64,000 nucleotides of DNA from HK1 sp965202735 (GTDB lineage Bacteria; Pseudomonadota; Gammaproteobacteria; HK1), in NCBI GenBank assembly GCA_965202735.1, contig OZ241844.1, forward strand, positions 3,410,001-3,474,000, in the 5' to 3' direction. The translations under genes and the position numbers were made by a program. The notes under the pieces are model-generated. The model saw only the letters and a program-made list of their open reading frames with translations, was not told the DNA's origin and did not search any database. Of this stretch, positions 8,414 to 17,016 are shown piece by piece; within the stretch, counting starts at the first letter, position 1, and every line of letters begins with the position of its first letter.

Positions 8414-9604
8414 TTATCCCTCGCGCCGCAGCGGCAGGTCTCCGGGCAGAAGATCGGCGGCGATGCTGTCCGACACCCGGGCCGCCGCATCGCGCACCGA
8501 ATCGAGCGCCAGATGCGCATAGCGCGCCGTGGTCTGGATCTTGGTGTGTCCGAGCAGCCTGCCGATCATCGGCAGCGTCTCGCCGAGCGCCAGCGCCCGG
8601 CTGGCGAAGGAGTGACGCAGGTCGTGGAGGCGCACATCGTCGAGCCTCGCGCGCGCCCGCACCCGGTACCAGTAGTAATGAATATGCGCCAGCCGCGACC
8701 CCGCCCCGCGCCCGGCCACCACCCAGGGATTGCCCCTCGGGCGCGGCAGCGCGGCCAGCACCCTCGCCGCACCCGGCGACAGCGACACCGTGCGCGGACC
8801 CGTCTTCGATTCGGGCAGCCGGATCTCGTGGCGCGCAAGGTCCACATCCTCCCAGCGCAGCCCGACGATCTCGCCGCAGCGGCAGCCGGTCAGCATCAGA
8901 AGCCTGAGCGCCGCCGCCGCGTGCACCGGCACCCGCCGTTCTGCCTCCATCGCATCCAGGGCCTCGCCCAGGCGGCGGAACTCGTCCTCGGTCAGGAAAC
9001 GCTCCAGCTTGCGCGTGCGGTACTTCCTCACGAACCGGCACGGGTTGCTCCCCGCCGCGACCAGACCCCACGCCTCCGCCCGGTTGAACATTCGCGACAG
9101 CGCCCCGAGCGTGTCGTTCGCCGCCACCGGCGTTGCGCGCAGCCGGTAGTGCAGCTCCGCCACATGCCGGCGGTCGAGCTCCGTGACCGCCAGCGCACCC
9201 AGTGCCGGAAGAATCCGCCTGTCGATGATCCGGCGGTAGCTCGCCATCGTCGCCGGCTTGCAGTACACCGCCACGTGCTCGCCCAGATAGCGCTCGGCAA
9301 GCTCGGCGATCGTCGGACCCGCCCCGGGGGCCGGCTGCGGCGCCTCGCCCGCCCGGATGCGGGCCAGAATCGCCGCACCCCGGCATCGTGCCGTCTGCGC
9401 CGAGATCGTCCCGTGCCGGCCCACCGTCGCCCGCCGCGTCCCGCCCGGAACGCGGCACTGCACCAAGTACACCTTCGAGCCCGAGGGATAGACCCGGACC
9501 CCGAAGCCCGGAAGGTCCCGGTCCCAGTAGAACTCCTCCTGCTCGTACACCGGCAGCCTGTCCACCGTCCGGCCCGACAGTGTTCTCCGCCGCGTACGCG
9601 CCAC
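8414..9604 (-). CDS. Tyrosine recombinase / integrase (downstream of pair)
   Basis: This 396-residue site-specific recombinase has an N-terminal arm-binding domain (FYWDRDLPGFGVRVYPSG, as in DUF4102-type integrases), a central SAM-like core-binding region, and a C-terminal catalytic domain. The catalytic landmarks are GCRCGEIVGLRW (Arg I), HDLRHSFAS (His and Arg II) and LLGHTKIQTTARYAHL (late His and the Tyr nucleophile). I chose GTG 9604, preceded by GGGAGG at 6 bp. It starts 14 bp after the stop of a paralogous integrase, so the two are one transcription unit. All catalytic residues appear present. Confidence 0.9.
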   Translation of the reverse strand: MARTRRRTLSGRTVDRLPVYEQEEFYWDRDLPGFGVRVYPSGSKVYLVQCRVPGGTRRATVGRHGTISAQTARCRGAAILARIRAGEAPQPAPGAGPTIAELAERYLGEHVAVYCKPATMASYRRIIDRRILPALGALAVTELDRRHVAELHYRLRATPVAANDTLGALSRMFNRAEAWGLVAAGSNPCRFVRKYRTRKLERFLTEDEFRRLGEALDAMEAERRVPVHAAAALRLLMLTGCRCGEIVGLRWEDVDLARHEIRLPESKTGPRTVSLSPGAARVLAALPRPRGNPWVVAGRGAGSRLAHIHYYWYRVRARARLDDVRLHDLRHSFASRALALGETLPMIGRLLGHTKIQTTARYAHLALDSVRDAAARVSDSIAADLLPGDLPLRREG

Positions 9605-9618
9605 GCCGGGCCTCCCGC

Positions 9619-10845
9619 CTACGCCGCCCGGTCGGGGAGCGACCGGACCGCGCCGCCGTCGTGCGCGGCCAGCACGGCGTGGAGGCGCAGGAGGTCGGCC
9701 TCGATGCTGTCGCCGACGCGCGCCACCGCAACCTTCTCCGCGTCCCGCGCCAGATGGGCGTAGCGCGCCGTCGAGCCCACATCGGCATGCCCGAGCAGCC
9801 TGCCGATCATGGCCAGGCTCTCGCCCAGCGCCAGCGCGCGCGAGGCGTAGGAATGACGCAGGTCGTGGACCCGCACATCCTCCACCCCGGCCCGCTCGCG
9901 CACGAAGTGCCAGTAGCTGGTGAGCTGCGACAGGCGCCGCCCCGCCTCCTTGCCGGCGAACACCCAGGGGCTGCGCCGCACCCGGCGCACTCCCGACAGC
10001 ACCCGCAGCGCCGCCGGGGTCAGCACCACCATGCGCGCGCCCGTCTTGGCGTCGCGCAGCCGGAGCGACCCCGACCCCCGGTCGATGTCGTCCCAGCGCA
10101 GGCTCAGGATCTCGCCCAGACGGCAGCCGGTCAGCATCAGAAGACGCAGGGCGGCGGCCGCCCGCGCCGGCAGCGGACCCCGCGCCTCCAGCGCACAGAG
10201 CGCCACCCCCACCCGGCGATACTCCTCCGCGCTCAGGAACCGCTCGCGCATCCCCTCCCGGTAGCGGATGACGTAGCGGCACGGGTTGCCGCCCGGCGGC
10301 GCCAGACCCCACGCCTCGGCCAGCGAGAACATCTTCGACAGCACCATCAGCGCCCGGTTCGCCGCCCGCGGCGTCTCCCGAAGGCGGTAGTGCAGCGCCG
10401 CCGCGTCCGCCCGCTCCACCTGCGACACCGCCTTCGTCCCCAGCGCCGGCAGGATGTGGTTCTCCAGAGAGCCCCGGTAGATCCCCTTCGTGTGCGCGTT
10501 GCAGTTGGGCTCGACATGCGCCGCCATGTAGCGCTGCGCAAGATCCGCCACCGTGAACACCGGCGCCGCCGCGGGCACCGGCTCCTCGCCCCGCTTGATG
10601 CGGTCGATCGCCTCCATCGCCTGGCGCCGCGCGCGCTCCGGCGCGAGGTCGCCGTGGCGGCCCAGCGAGACCCGCCTGATCCCGCCCGGGCCGCGCGACT
10701 GCACCACGTAGACCTTGCGTCCCGAGGGGTAGACCCGGACCCCGAAGCCGGGCAGGTTCCGGTCCCAGAACACGGCCTCCTTGCCCGTTACCTCGAGACC
10801 GTCGACGGTGCGCCTGGAAAGCACCCGACCCGCGCGCCTCGGCAT
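9619..10845 (-). CDS. Tyrosine recombinase / integrase (upstream of pair)
   Basis: This 408-residue paralogue of the integrase at 8414-9604 has the same order: arm-binding domain (FWDRNLPGFGVRVYPSGRK), core-binding domain, and catalytic domain with GCRLGEILSLRW, HDLRHSYASRAL and LLGHADVGSTARYAHL. The open frame extends to 11106, but the ATG at 10845 follows a strong GGGAGGAG and gives the family N-terminus. Two tandem, diverged integrases suggest either successive islands or a recombinase pair acting together. No excisionase or phage structural gene is near, and I could not identify attachment sites. Confidence 0.9.
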   Translation of the reverse strand: MPRRAGRVLSRRTVDGLEVTGKEAVFWDRNLPGFGVRVYPSGRKVYVVQSRGPGGIRRVSLGRHGDLAPERARRQAMEAIDRIKRGEEPVPAAAPVFTVADLAQRYMAAHVEPNCNAHTKGIYRGSLENHILPALGTKAVSQVERADAAALHYRLRETPRAANRALMVLSKMFSLAEAWGLAPPGGNPCRYVIRYREGMRERFLSAEEYRRVGVALCALEARGPLPARAAAALRLLMLTGCRLGEILSLRWDDIDRGSGSLRLRDAKTGARMVVLTPAALRVLSGVRRVRRSPWVFAGKEAGRRLSQLTSYWHFVRERAGVEDVRVHDLRHSYASRALALGESLAMIGRLLGHADVGSTARYAHLARDAEKVAVARVGDSIEADLLRLHAVLAAHDGGAVRSLPDRAA

Positions 10846-11254
10846 CCTGTCCCTGCTCCTCCCTGTCATCGCGTCCCGGCTGCGTCGTCCAGCGCATCCT
10901 TGAGACCGGCAGGGCTGTCGTCGATACCGCGCCCCGGCCCGCGGGAGCGCCGCCCATCGCCCGGTGTGCGAACCCTCCCCGAAAGGGGGCTCGTGCCCGC
11001 CGCGATTCCGCCATCCATCCGGCCATCGAGCGGCATCGGGCGGGGCGCATCCGCGCCGGGCCAAGCTGAAAAACAGGCTGAAGAGCGAAAGACAACGCAC
11101 GGTCATCGCGTCATCGCGTCGGGCACCCTATCCCGACGGATGCCGGAATGCCGGAGCCGCCGCCTTGCGTTCGACTCGTTGAAGAGCATTGCGGATGCGG
11201 TCGACCTCCGCGCCGGTCTCCCGACCCGCGCTGCGATGCCGGAGGACGCCGGGC
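10846..11254. other. Intergenic, no gene recognised
   Basis: About 400 bp upstream of the integrase pair. A small inverted repeat (GTCGGG...CCCGAC) lies at about 11118-11138. The last 65 bases, at the 3' edge of the Rpn gene, resemble the sequence at 31735-31830 beside the truncated Rpn copy. No coding sequence is supported. Confidence 0.4.
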
Positions 11255-12289
11255 TCAGCGCCTCGGCCGGGCGGCCAAGACCTCGTTGAGACTCGCCGCG
11301 CTCAGCACCGCCTCCGTCCACGCTTCCAGCTCGTCAGCCGACGCCCCGCGGACCCGCGCACGCACCGCCTCCGGCAGAGCGCCGAAACGCAGCTCCAAAA
11401 GACGAACAACGACCCCGGCCCGGCCCTCCGCCCGGCCTGCTGCTCGACCTTCCTCTCGGCCTGCTGCTCGGCCTTCCTCTCGGCCTGCGATGCGTCCCTC
11501 GGTCCGGCCCTGCTCGACTCCCTCGGCCCGGCCCTGCTCAAGCCACGCCTCCGCCACCGTGCCCATCAGCGCCTCCCACCGCTCCGGCTTCGTCCGGCGC
11601 AGCGACGCCTCCAGCCGCTCCAGCGTCAGGTTCATGCGCTCGGCGATGTAGCGGATTATATGCCGCTCGAATCCGCTCCCCGCAACCGGCCCGCCCGTCA
11701 TCAGGTCCAGCAGCTCCGGCTCGACCTCCTGCGCATACGCCACCTTCAGCGCCAGCAGCCCTGCCCGCACCTCCGGGGTCCGCGACAGGCGCCGCGGCGC
11801 AATCTCCCCCAGGTCGTGCACCACGCAGGCGAACTCGCGCAGCCACGGTCGCAGCTCATCGGGCGCCTCCACCATCTCGGGCACCGAGCGCGGCACCGTC
11901 CAGCGCCCCCGACCGTGGTAGAACACCAGCGGAAGGATGGGCGGCAGCCGCTCCTTCGCCCCGCCGGCGCTCTCGCGCAGCCAGATGTTCACCATGTACT
12001 TGAGGAGCTGAAGCGGGGTGGTGGCATCGACGTGGCTCTTGTGCTCCAGCAGCACGTAGAGCCGCGCCTCGTGCCCGGTGCGGAGCATCACCCGGAACAG
12101 GGCGTCGCACTGGGTCTTTGCGGCGTCGGGGTCGATGAAGCTCCCCTCCAGCGCCTCGGGCACAGTGGCGGGGTCGAGGAGCGCGGCGACTTCTCGGGGG
12201 AGGTACTCCGCCAGGAGCGCGCCGGCGCGGGCCGGGCTGGACACCAGCGCCCGGAACAGCGCGTCGTGCGGGGTCGGCGGCAGGCTCAC
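11255..12289 (-). CDS. Rpn/YhgA-type PD-(D/E)XK nuclease-like protein
   Basis: Rpn proteins (Transposase_31/PF04754-like) are DNA endonucleases linked to RecA-independent recombination. This 344-residue product begins with the family N-terminus (HDALFRALVSSPARAGALLAEYLP) and has the core LYVLLEHKSHVD, where E and K fit the nuclease active site, followed by a conserved helical region. It ends with a repetitive EGR/GREEGRAAG linker and a DUF4351-like tail (LELRFGALPEAVRARV). A shorter degenerate paralogue lies at 31814-32377. The gene is divergent from the lipoprotein leader at 12415. Confidence 0.85.
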   Translation of the reverse strand: MSLPPTPHDALFRALVSSPARAGALLAEYLPREVAALLDPATVPEALEGSFIDPDAAKTQCDALFRVMLRTGHEARLYVLLEHKSHVDATTPLQLLKYMVNIWLRESAGGAKERLPPILPLVFYHGRGRWTVPRSVPEMVEAPDELRPWLREFACVVHDLGEIAPRRLSRTPEVRAGLLALKVAYAQEVEPELLDLMTGGPVAGSGFERHIIRYIAERMNLTLERLEASLRRTKPERWEALMGTVAEAWLEQGRAEGVEQGRTEGRIAGREEGRAAGREEGRAAGRAEGRAGVVVRLLELRFGALPEAVRARVRGASADELEAWTEAVLSAASLNEVLAARPRR

Positions 12290-12414
12290 CGGACGGGCGT
12301 GCGGGCGGCGGGACGGGCCTCGCGATGTCCCTCCCGTTCACGGCTCGGCACAGATTTGGCGCTCGACATGCCGGCAGCCTACGCCGCCCCGGTCTCACGG
12401 TCGAGACCATCACC

Positions 12415-12609
12415 TCCCCCGACACCGTCATCGCTGCGCAATCGCCCGGCATCGGAGCGGGCGGATTCAGGCGCAGCCCCGGCGCCCGTCCAAGGCACCG
12501 CAGCGCGCGCCAACGCATTGAATCAGCGTCGAGAATCGCGCTGCGGGCGCACCCCGCACCGCCGCTCGCCGAGGGGCGCCTCCTGTCCAGACAACAGGAG
12601 AGCCTCGAA
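12415..12609 (+). repeat. Lipoprotein leader repeat (copy before 12613)
   Basis: Shares long blocks with 18661-18856 (inverted) and part of 2625-2690, including the stretch from GACACCGTCATCGCTGC to the ribosome site AGGAGAGCCTCGAA. Conservation of a non-coding leader among paralogues suggests it carries the promoter or was copied with the genes. Confidence 0.75.
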
Positions 12610-12612
12610 GTG

Positions 12613-14352
12613 ATGACCACGGGCACACAGATACGGACTCCGTTCAGGCAGCTGATGCGGGTGGGGGCGGCCGCCGTGCTCGCCCTCGGGCTGGCCGCGT
12701 GCGGCGGGAGCAGCAACACCAAGACGACGGGCAATGGGGACGGGAGTGGGGATACGCAGATGACGCCGGAGCAGCTTGCGGCCGCGGCGGACACGGCCCT
12801 CAATACGGCGAAGGCCGCTGTTGACATGGTGATGGACGACTCCAATGACGCCACGGTCTCCGACGCCGGGACGAAGCTGACGGCTGCCCAGACGGCTGTC
12901 AACAAGGTGCCCGAGGCGCAGCGTGCCGCCCTCAACAAGCGGCTCGGGGAGCTCCAGGGCACGCTTGCGGCCGCGAAGACCTCGCGCACGACCGCCATGC
13001 GGGCGGAGACGGACATGCAGACGAGAGAAATGGCCGCCCTCGGCGAGGTGATGTTTAAGGCCCTGGCGGGGCCCAAAAGCGAGACGACCGGCGCGGCCCA
13101 GCCCAACCTGAACGCGCTGAACAACATCGATAGCGACTTCACCCTCAAGAACGATCTTTCCGGTCAGCTCGATGTCGATTCCGCAAACGGTGGGGGGTCG
13201 ATGCCGATCAGTGCCGATAATCCCCGGCTCGGCGCCGCCGAGGTGAAAGCCCTCGATCCGGTCGGGGCTCCCATGCCGGTGGGTGAGGACTCTCCCTGGA
13301 CGGTCACGGATTACGAATACACCGGGCTCACCGGCACCCTAACCGGCGAAGAATTGCCCACCAAGTACGCCATCGTCACCGACAAGGCCCGGATCTACTC
13401 CAGCCGGAAGGATGAGAAGGTGTCGGCCAAGGAACACTTCGAGGGTTCAGGCAAGCCATCCCAAGCAGGGGACCATGATGAGGATATGAGGACGCTGAGC
13501 CTGGGCGCCAATCAGAATGATGTGAACGTCAAGGCCGACGGGTTCCCGAAGGCGGGGCGAGTCAGCCTCGCTTCGAGGAAGGACTCGACCACCGGCATCG
13601 TCGCCATCGAGGGCACCTACCAGGGCGCGTCAGGCACCTACTACTGCCAACCCGGCACCTCCGAAACCTGCACGGTCATGATAAATCCCGGCAGTGTCGG
13701 CCACTCCGGGGACGACCCCTACTCCCTGTCGGACGGCTGGTACTTCCAGTACGACGAGGGCGCCATGGCGACCGTGCGCGATGCAACCTACTACTACTTC
13801 GGCTGGTGGGTGAGAGAGGACAGCGACGGTGTGCCCAGGATCACCAGCGCGACCTTCAACAACATCGACGGTGCCAACGGTACCAACGGCGTAAACCTGA
13901 CCGGCACGGCGACCTACAAGGGTCCCGCGATCGGCCAGTACGCCATCCACGACCCGCTCAACGGGAAGGGCGACGGCGGCCACTTCACGGCAGATGTCAC
14001 GCTGATGGCCAAGTTCGGGAACAACGACGGAACTCCCCAGGTCGCTGATGCGGGCGTGACCGGCACGATCGACGGGTTCCGCCTGAAGGGCGGGTCCACG
14101 GACCCGAAGTGGAGCGTGGCGCTGAAAAGAGCATTGTTTAGCAACCACAACCTCAGGAGCAGCAATACGGTCTGGTCGATCAACGGCGTTCCGGCGCAGG
14201 AGTCCGGCTCGTGGAATGGCGCCATGTATTTCGACACCCGGAAATCCTCTGACAACAATCGTCCGGACCTGATACTCGGAAGGGTCTACTCCGAGTACGG
14301 CGGCACCCACCGGATGGTCGGCGCCTTCGGCGTGAAGGACACCGAGGAGTAA
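12613..14352 (+). CDS. TbpB-like surface lipoprotein
   Basis: Predicted lipoprotein of 579 residues with the same signal peptide as the genes at 3128 and 17017 (TPFRQLMRVGAAAVLALGL, then AAC), a GGSSNTKTTGNG linker, and a short helical segment (about residues 50-140, with DMVMDDSNDATVSDAG). A long beta-rich part ends in GTATYKG, FTADVTLMAKF, TGTIDGF and HRMVGAFGVKD. It contains a Cys pair (YYCQPGTSETC) that could form a disulfide. GTG at 12610 is an alternative start. The gene is followed after 125 bp by another family member in the same direction. Role unknown; a cell-surface binding protein is the likeliest reading. Confidence 0.8.
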   Translation: MTTGTQIRTPFRQLMRVGAAAVLALGLAACGGSSNTKTTGNGDGSGDTQMTPEQLAAAADTALNTAKAAVDMVMDDSNDATVSDAGTKLTAAQTAVNKVPEAQRAALNKRLGELQGTLAAAKTSRTTAMRAETDMQTREMAALGEVMFKALAGPKSETTGAAQPNLNALNNIDSDFTLKNDLSGQLDVDSANGGGSMPISADNPRLGAAEVKALDPVGAPMPVGEDSPWTVTDYEYTGLTGTLTGEELPTKYAIVTDKARIYSSRKDEKVSAKEHFEGSGKPSQAGDHDEDMRTLSLGANQNDVNVKADGFPKAGRVSLASRKDSTTGIVAIEGTYQGASGTYYCQPGTSETCTVMINPGSVGHSGDDPYSLSDGWYFQYDEGAMATVRDATYYYFGWWVREDSDGVPRITSATFNNIDGANGTNGVNLTGTATYKGPAIGQYAIHDPLNGKGDGGHFTADVTLMAKFGNNDGTPQVADAGVTGTIDGFRLKGGSTDPKWSVALKRALFSNHNLRSSNTVWSINGVPAQESGSWNGAMYFDTRKSSDNNRPDLILGRVYSEYGGTHRMVGAFGVKDTEE

Positions 14353-14477
14353 CCGAACGGATCGGGCCGGGGTGCCCCGTTCAGGCGGAACCCCCGGCCC
14401 GCTCTCCGGCCTTCCATGACCAGAACGATGCGCGGACTGCGCGGCGACCCTTCATTCAATTTCAGGAGATTGGACCC

Positions 14478-16148
14478 ATGAGAACCACCACACACTGGGC
14501 GCTCGCCGCCTTCGCAGCGGCGGCGCTGGCACTCGCAGGCTGCGGGGGGAGCAGCAACACCAAGACGACGGGCAATGGGGGCGGTACGCCGCCGATGACG
14601 CCGGCGCAGTTGGTGACCGCGGCGACCACGGCCCTCGATGCGGCGAAGACCGCTGTCGACATGGTGATGGACGACTCCAATGCCACCACGGTCTCCGACG
14701 CCGACTCGAAGCTGGCGGCTGCCAGGACGGCCGTCGTGAAGGTGCCCGCTGCGGAGCGTAGCGCCCTCAGCCAGCGGCTCGGAGCGCTTGAGAATATGCT
14801 TGCCAACAGGAAGTCCGACCGCACGGCCGCCATGAAGGTAAAGGCGAACATGATGAAGGCGGACGCGATGAAGCTGTACTCGGGCATCAAAAAGCGTGTA
14901 ACAGAGAAGGGGGAGTCACGACATAACGCGATTTTCTCGGACGTCGCAGGCTCTCGAGGCAACTCCGGAATCATCACCGATATAAATAAAAAGGCTACGT
15001 TGGATGTGTTTATCGGCAACAACGACGCAGACAAAGTGAGCCTGAAGAAAGACGGCGATGCGGAGGTCGCTTCACTTCATGACTGGAATGGTTCGAAGTA
15101 CTCCCTGACGCACACCAACGGCGACACCTACATGGCGATGGTCTACGACAACGCAACGCCCACGGGGGTCAAGTCGTTCAAGGAGGAGTGGTGCAGCACT
15201 TCCGGTGATTGCACGGAGGATGGATGGCTCATCAAACCGGCCAGCTTGAATATGTCCAAACAAATTGCGATTCCGCAAGTCGACAGGTCTGGAACATTTC
15301 ATCCTGAGCCGACGACAGGCACCACGAGTGTTGTCCAAGGCAAATTCAACGGGGTGCCCGGCACCTACACTTGCACGCCCAAAGGTGCCAATAAGTGTGC
15401 AGCCAGAAAGGCTGCCTCAGGCCAAGAATTGGGCGGAACAGATGCGGATAGAAGTAGAAATAGCTTCGCTAAAGATGGTTCCAGGGCGACGTGGCGTTTC
15501 AGGGCCGACGATGCGGATGCCGATCTGATATCCACTCCCGACAAGGCTTTCGTCACATACGGCTGGTGGCTCAAAAAGTCCCGTGACGGCATGACCTGGA
15601 CCGCGAGTTCGTTCTACGGAGACAGGGGGGCTCAAGTAAATGCGACGATCAATACGGTCTTCGGAGAGGCGGTGTACAAGGGAGGGGCTGCCGGCTTGTA
15701 CGCTTTCAGCAGCGGCACCGGCGGAGTGAACGACTCCGGCCAGTTCACTGCGGACGTCATGCTCACTGCCGATTTTGACTTCCCGAAAGATCATGGTTTA
15801 ACCCGAGCTTCAATCGAAGGCACCATCGACAACTTCAAGACCATGGACCTCATGGGTGGCGGCAACAAAGAGGACCGGAATTGGTCTGTCAAGCTAGCGA
15901 AGATGTCAATCACTCGATCCCTGAATTTTCACACAGGCTCAGATGACGGTGTAGAAGGGAGCTCCGACCGTACGACTTGGACGATGAACGGCATTGCCGC
16001 TCCAGCCTCCGGTCAATGGGACGGGCAGCTCTACGAATCGAACTTGAAAAACGAGGGCCTGCCGTTTGCGGCGGTCGGAACCTTCTACTCCGAGTACAAC
16101 AACGACGGCAGGATGGTCGGTGCGTTCGGTGCGAGCTCGCCTGAGTAG
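14478..16148 (+). CDS. TbpB-like surface lipoprotein
   Basis: Predicted lipoprotein of 556 residues with a different signal peptide from its paralogues (HWALAAFAAAALALAGC, Cys 22), so its N-terminus was not copied with the others, while the GGSSNTKTTGNG linker and following helix are shared. The beta-rich C-terminus has YKGGAAGLYAF, FTADVMLTADF, IEGTIDNF, TTWTMNGIAAPASGQW and GRMVGAFG. A YTCTPKGANKC pair could be disulfide-bonded. The start is well placed behind AGGAGA. Central codons use more A/T than neighbouring genes, hinting at transfer. It ends at a strong terminator. Confidence 0.8.
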   Translation: MRTTTHWALAAFAAAALALAGCGGSSNTKTTGNGGGTPPMTPAQLVTAATTALDAAKTAVDMVMDDSNATTVSDADSKLAAARTAVVKVPAAERSALSQRLGALENMLANRKSDRTAAMKVKANMMKADAMKLYSGIKKRVTEKGESRHNAIFSDVAGSRGNSGIITDINKKATLDVFIGNNDADKVSLKKDGDAEVASLHDWNGSKYSLTHTNGDTYMAMVYDNATPTGVKSFKEEWCSTSGDCTEDGWLIKPASLNMSKQIAIPQVDRSGTFHPEPTTGTTSVVQGKFNGVPGTYTCTPKGANKCAARKAASGQELGGTDADRSRNSFAKDGSRATWRFRADDADADLISTPDKAFVTYGWWLKKSRDGMTWTASSFYGDRGAQVNATINTVFGEAVYKGGAAGLYAFSSGTGGVNDSGQFTADVMLTADFDFPKDHGLTRASIEGTIDNFKTMDLMGGGNKEDRNWSVKLAKMSITRSLNFHTGSDDGVEGSSDRTTWTMNGIAAPASGQWDGQLYESNLKNEGLPFAAVGTFYSEYNNDGRMVGAFGASSPE

Positions 16149-16183
16149 ATTTGCCGCCCGGACCTGACGGTCTGGCATCTCGA

Positions 16184-16216
16184 CCCCCGGCGGGCTTGCT
16201 CCGCCGGGGGTTTTTT
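16184..16216 (+). terminator. Intrinsic terminator
   Basis: A perfect 10-bp stem (CCCCCGGCGG with CCGCCGGGGG), 7-base loop and six T lie 35 bp after the lipoprotein stop. This is the clearest rho-independent terminator in the window. Confidence 0.9.
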
Positions 16217-16550
16217 CTGCACTGGCCCCCGCAACGGCATGGAGACGGGTCCGGGGACCGGGCTTTGTCCTGCCGTGCTCCGTTGCAACCGTCGCCGGCG
16301 GCTGCAAGTGGCGATGGGGACCTGACGATAGTGGTGCAGGAGTAGCCGAACGGGGCCGGGCGCCGCACAGATGGGCGAGCCTGCTCGCGACCGTGGACCG
16401 GCAATGGACCGCCGGCAGGCGCCCGAGACCGACCGCGGCGGCCTCCGTGTGGAGGGAGCGCCCCTCCTGACGCCGCGCCTCCCCGGTCCACAGCCGCGCC
16501 TTCACCGCGGCCGGCTTCAGCCCCCGCCTCTCGCGCATCGGCGAGGCGCG
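16217..16550. other. Intergenic, no gene recognised
   Basis: GC-rich stretch between the terminator and the 3' flank repeat. I find no domain in any frame. Confidence 0.4.
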
Positions 16551-16822
16551 CGACCCCGACGCCCAGGCCCTCGGCCATGACCGCGCCCCCGCGCGGCGCT
16601 TCGTGCCGCAGTGCTGAACGAGCCTGCCGCTCTCCCTGACAGGCGCTGATTGCGCGAGGGATGCGGGTGTTCGGGACCACCATCCCGAGGCCGATGCGAG
16701 GGGCTCCGGCAGGGGGCAGCAATTCCCGCCAATGCCCGGAGGAGCGGGTCCGGGGTCCGGCGGGAACGGGCCCGCGCGCTTCGCCCGGCGTCTTCCCCTC
16801 CCCCTCGCGCGGCGTCCCGGAG
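16551..16822. repeat. Lipoprotein 3' flank repeat, copy 2
   Basis: Counterpart of 2798-3040, about 30 bp longer because bases of about 16712-16735 contain a fragment of the 120-bp TIR repeat (GCAATTCCCGCCAATGCCCG). Like copy 1 it lies between a plus-strand and a minus-strand lipoprotein gene. Confidence 0.8.
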
Positions 16823-16920
16823 CAGCCCGACGAGGCGGCGCTCTCCCGAGACGCGGCGGGCGTCGTGCCGAGGGATGGCTTCCGCCAGCGCCGGGCGGTG
16901 GGGCATGCCCGGCACACGAG

Positions 16921-16954
16921 AAAAAGGGGGTGGCGCCTTGCGTGCGCCACCCCC
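16921..16954 (-). terminator. Intrinsic terminator of the lipoprotein gene at 17017-18660
   Basis: An 11-bp stem (16926-16936 with 16944-16954) is followed on the minus strand by five T. A second, 15-bp perfect hairpin (16974-16988 with 16993-17007) lies between it and the stop codon. Confidence 0.8.
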
Positions 16955-17016
16955 CCATACGGAGGCAGGGACTGGGTCGGGCTCCCGCATGAGCGGGAGC
17001 CCGACCCCCCCTACTA

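Noticed and set aside
9388..11289. 633-codon plus-strand frame opposite the integrases
   Set aside because: Antisense shadow of two integrases with conserved catalytic residues.
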